Source: Haliscomenobacteraceae bacterium (GTDB lineage Bacteria > Bacteroidota > Bacteroidia > Chitinophagales > Saprospiraceae). From it: a DNA stretch of 63,945 bases. The stretch spans positions 1-63,945 of the forward strand of contig CANMVX010000022.1 of NCBI GenBank assembly GCA_947501115.1, given 5' to 3'. Below the pieces are notes generated by a model. It was not told the DNA's origin. It searched no databases and saw nothing but the letters and a program-made list of their open reading frames with translations. This document shows, piece by piece, positions 63,542 to 63,945 of the stretch (within the stretch, counting starts at the first letter, position 1; the number at the start of each line of letters is the position of its first letter). Made by a program: the position numbers and the translations under genes.

Positions 63542-63945
63542 TGTTTGGTGATAAATCCGTCGGGTTCTCGCTCATCTCATGGTTTCGATTTATTGTTGCA
63601 TTTGGTCATGTATTTTCCTTTAAATATTGGATTATTTCAACAATAGGCTTACTATTATTCCTTTTGTGTGTAATGTCTCCGGCTTCTTTAATAGCCCAGG
63701 ATACCACGATGGTCAGTGCTGTTTCTTCAGGAGGAAGCCTGGAGAACACTGGAAATGGATCGGTTGAATTTTCTTTTGGTCAATTGCTTTATGCCAATGA
63801 AATAGCGGGTTCTTATCATGTAAATCAAGGTATCCAACAGCCATCTATCTACGAACTGACTTCGTCTGTGTCCTCGCTCTCCTGCGATAATTATATGCTA
63901 GATAATACGGTGTTGTTAAAGGGGGAAATGTATAATGGCGTAGTC
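63541..63945 (+). CDS. N-terminal part of a T9SS-type surface protein (partial)
   Basis: I translated this frame directly: it runs from ATG at 63541 to the window edge without a stop (135 residues). The N-terminus has two hydrophobic stretches (around residues 9-25 and 29-45) and a likely signal cleavage after SPASLIAQ. The exported part starts DTTMVSAVSSGGSLENTGNG, then SVEFSFGQLLYANEIAG and VNQGIQQPS. This opening is common in Bacteroidota surface proteins that end in a T9SS sorting domain, but the C-terminus lies outside the window. The true start could be downstream. Confidence 0.65.
   Translation, partial: MFGDKSVGFSLISWFRFIVAFGHVFSFKYWIISTIGLLLFLLCVMSPASLIAQDTTMVSAVSSGGSLENTGNGSVEFSFGQLLYANEIAGSYHVNQGIQQPSIYELTSSVSSLSCDNYMLDNTVLLKGEMYNGVV

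Overview
The window looks like a chromosomal segment of a Bacteroidota bacterium, most plausibly Saprospiria/Chitinophagia-like. The signs are AT-rich intergenic DNA, promoter-like TAnnTTTG boxes, little use of Shine-Dalgarno sites, type IX secretion (T9SS) C-terminal sorting domains, BACON domains, an alternative complex III operon and 7TM-AraC hybrid regulators. The lineage is inferred from gene content; no 16S rRNA or ribosomal protein gene is present. I saw no tRNA, rRNA, CRISPR array, transposase or phage genes.

Layout. 1-15.3 kb is almost entirely minus strand. A likely operon runs from 9456 down to 378 and carries an L-rhamnose route (bifunctional aldolase/lactaldehyde dehydrogenase, isomerase, kinase), the LutABC lactate oxidation complex, an NCS1-like permease and an unlisted 54-residue membrane protein. 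This would take rhamnose to dihydroxyacetone phosphate plus lactate, and lactate on to pyruvate. Upstream lie a GMC oxidoreductase with its Tat-type small subunit, a TlpA-like lipoprotein thioredoxin and purL. 15.4-23.7 kb is mixed housekeeping and surface genes: an orphan oxidase subunit III, a VCBS/T9SS protein, a sterol desaturase-like hydroxylase, gabD, a DUF6702 protein, an M20 peptidase and thyA.

23.9-41.2 kb is the respiratory core on the plus strand: actABCDEF (alternative complex III) followed by a caa3/aa3-type oxidase cluster (ctaC, ctaD, ctaB, two subunit III genes, subunit IV, a cysteine-free SCO-like protein, DUF420/CtaM, a CPMC mini-protein, DUF423). Together these carry electrons from menaquinol through multihaem cytochromes to O2. 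Unusual details are a sixth haem motif in ActA, a C-terminal OmpA-like extension on CtaC, an EF-hand loop in CtaM, and nested inverted repeats in front of actA.

41.2-60.9 kb holds a small XRE regulator/membrane-protein pair with two matched operator-like sites, two secreted glycosidases (GH27, GH95), a GDPD-like enzyme, cyanophycinase, an unknown secreted protein, a MoxR-like AAA ATPase whose start codon lies in a 14-bp inverted repeat, an SMP-30 protein, a 1205-residue surface protein with a haem-like CXXCH motif and nine BACON repeats, a Sua5/YrdC protein, a TonB-dependent receptor and an AGE-family epimerase.

60.9-63.9 kb contains two clusters of a ~129-bp palindromic repeat (five copies), each followed by a second ~160-bp repeated unit. 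They bracket a single 7TM-AraC regulator gene. The window ends inside the 5' part of a probable T9SS surface protein gene that begins at a hairpin.
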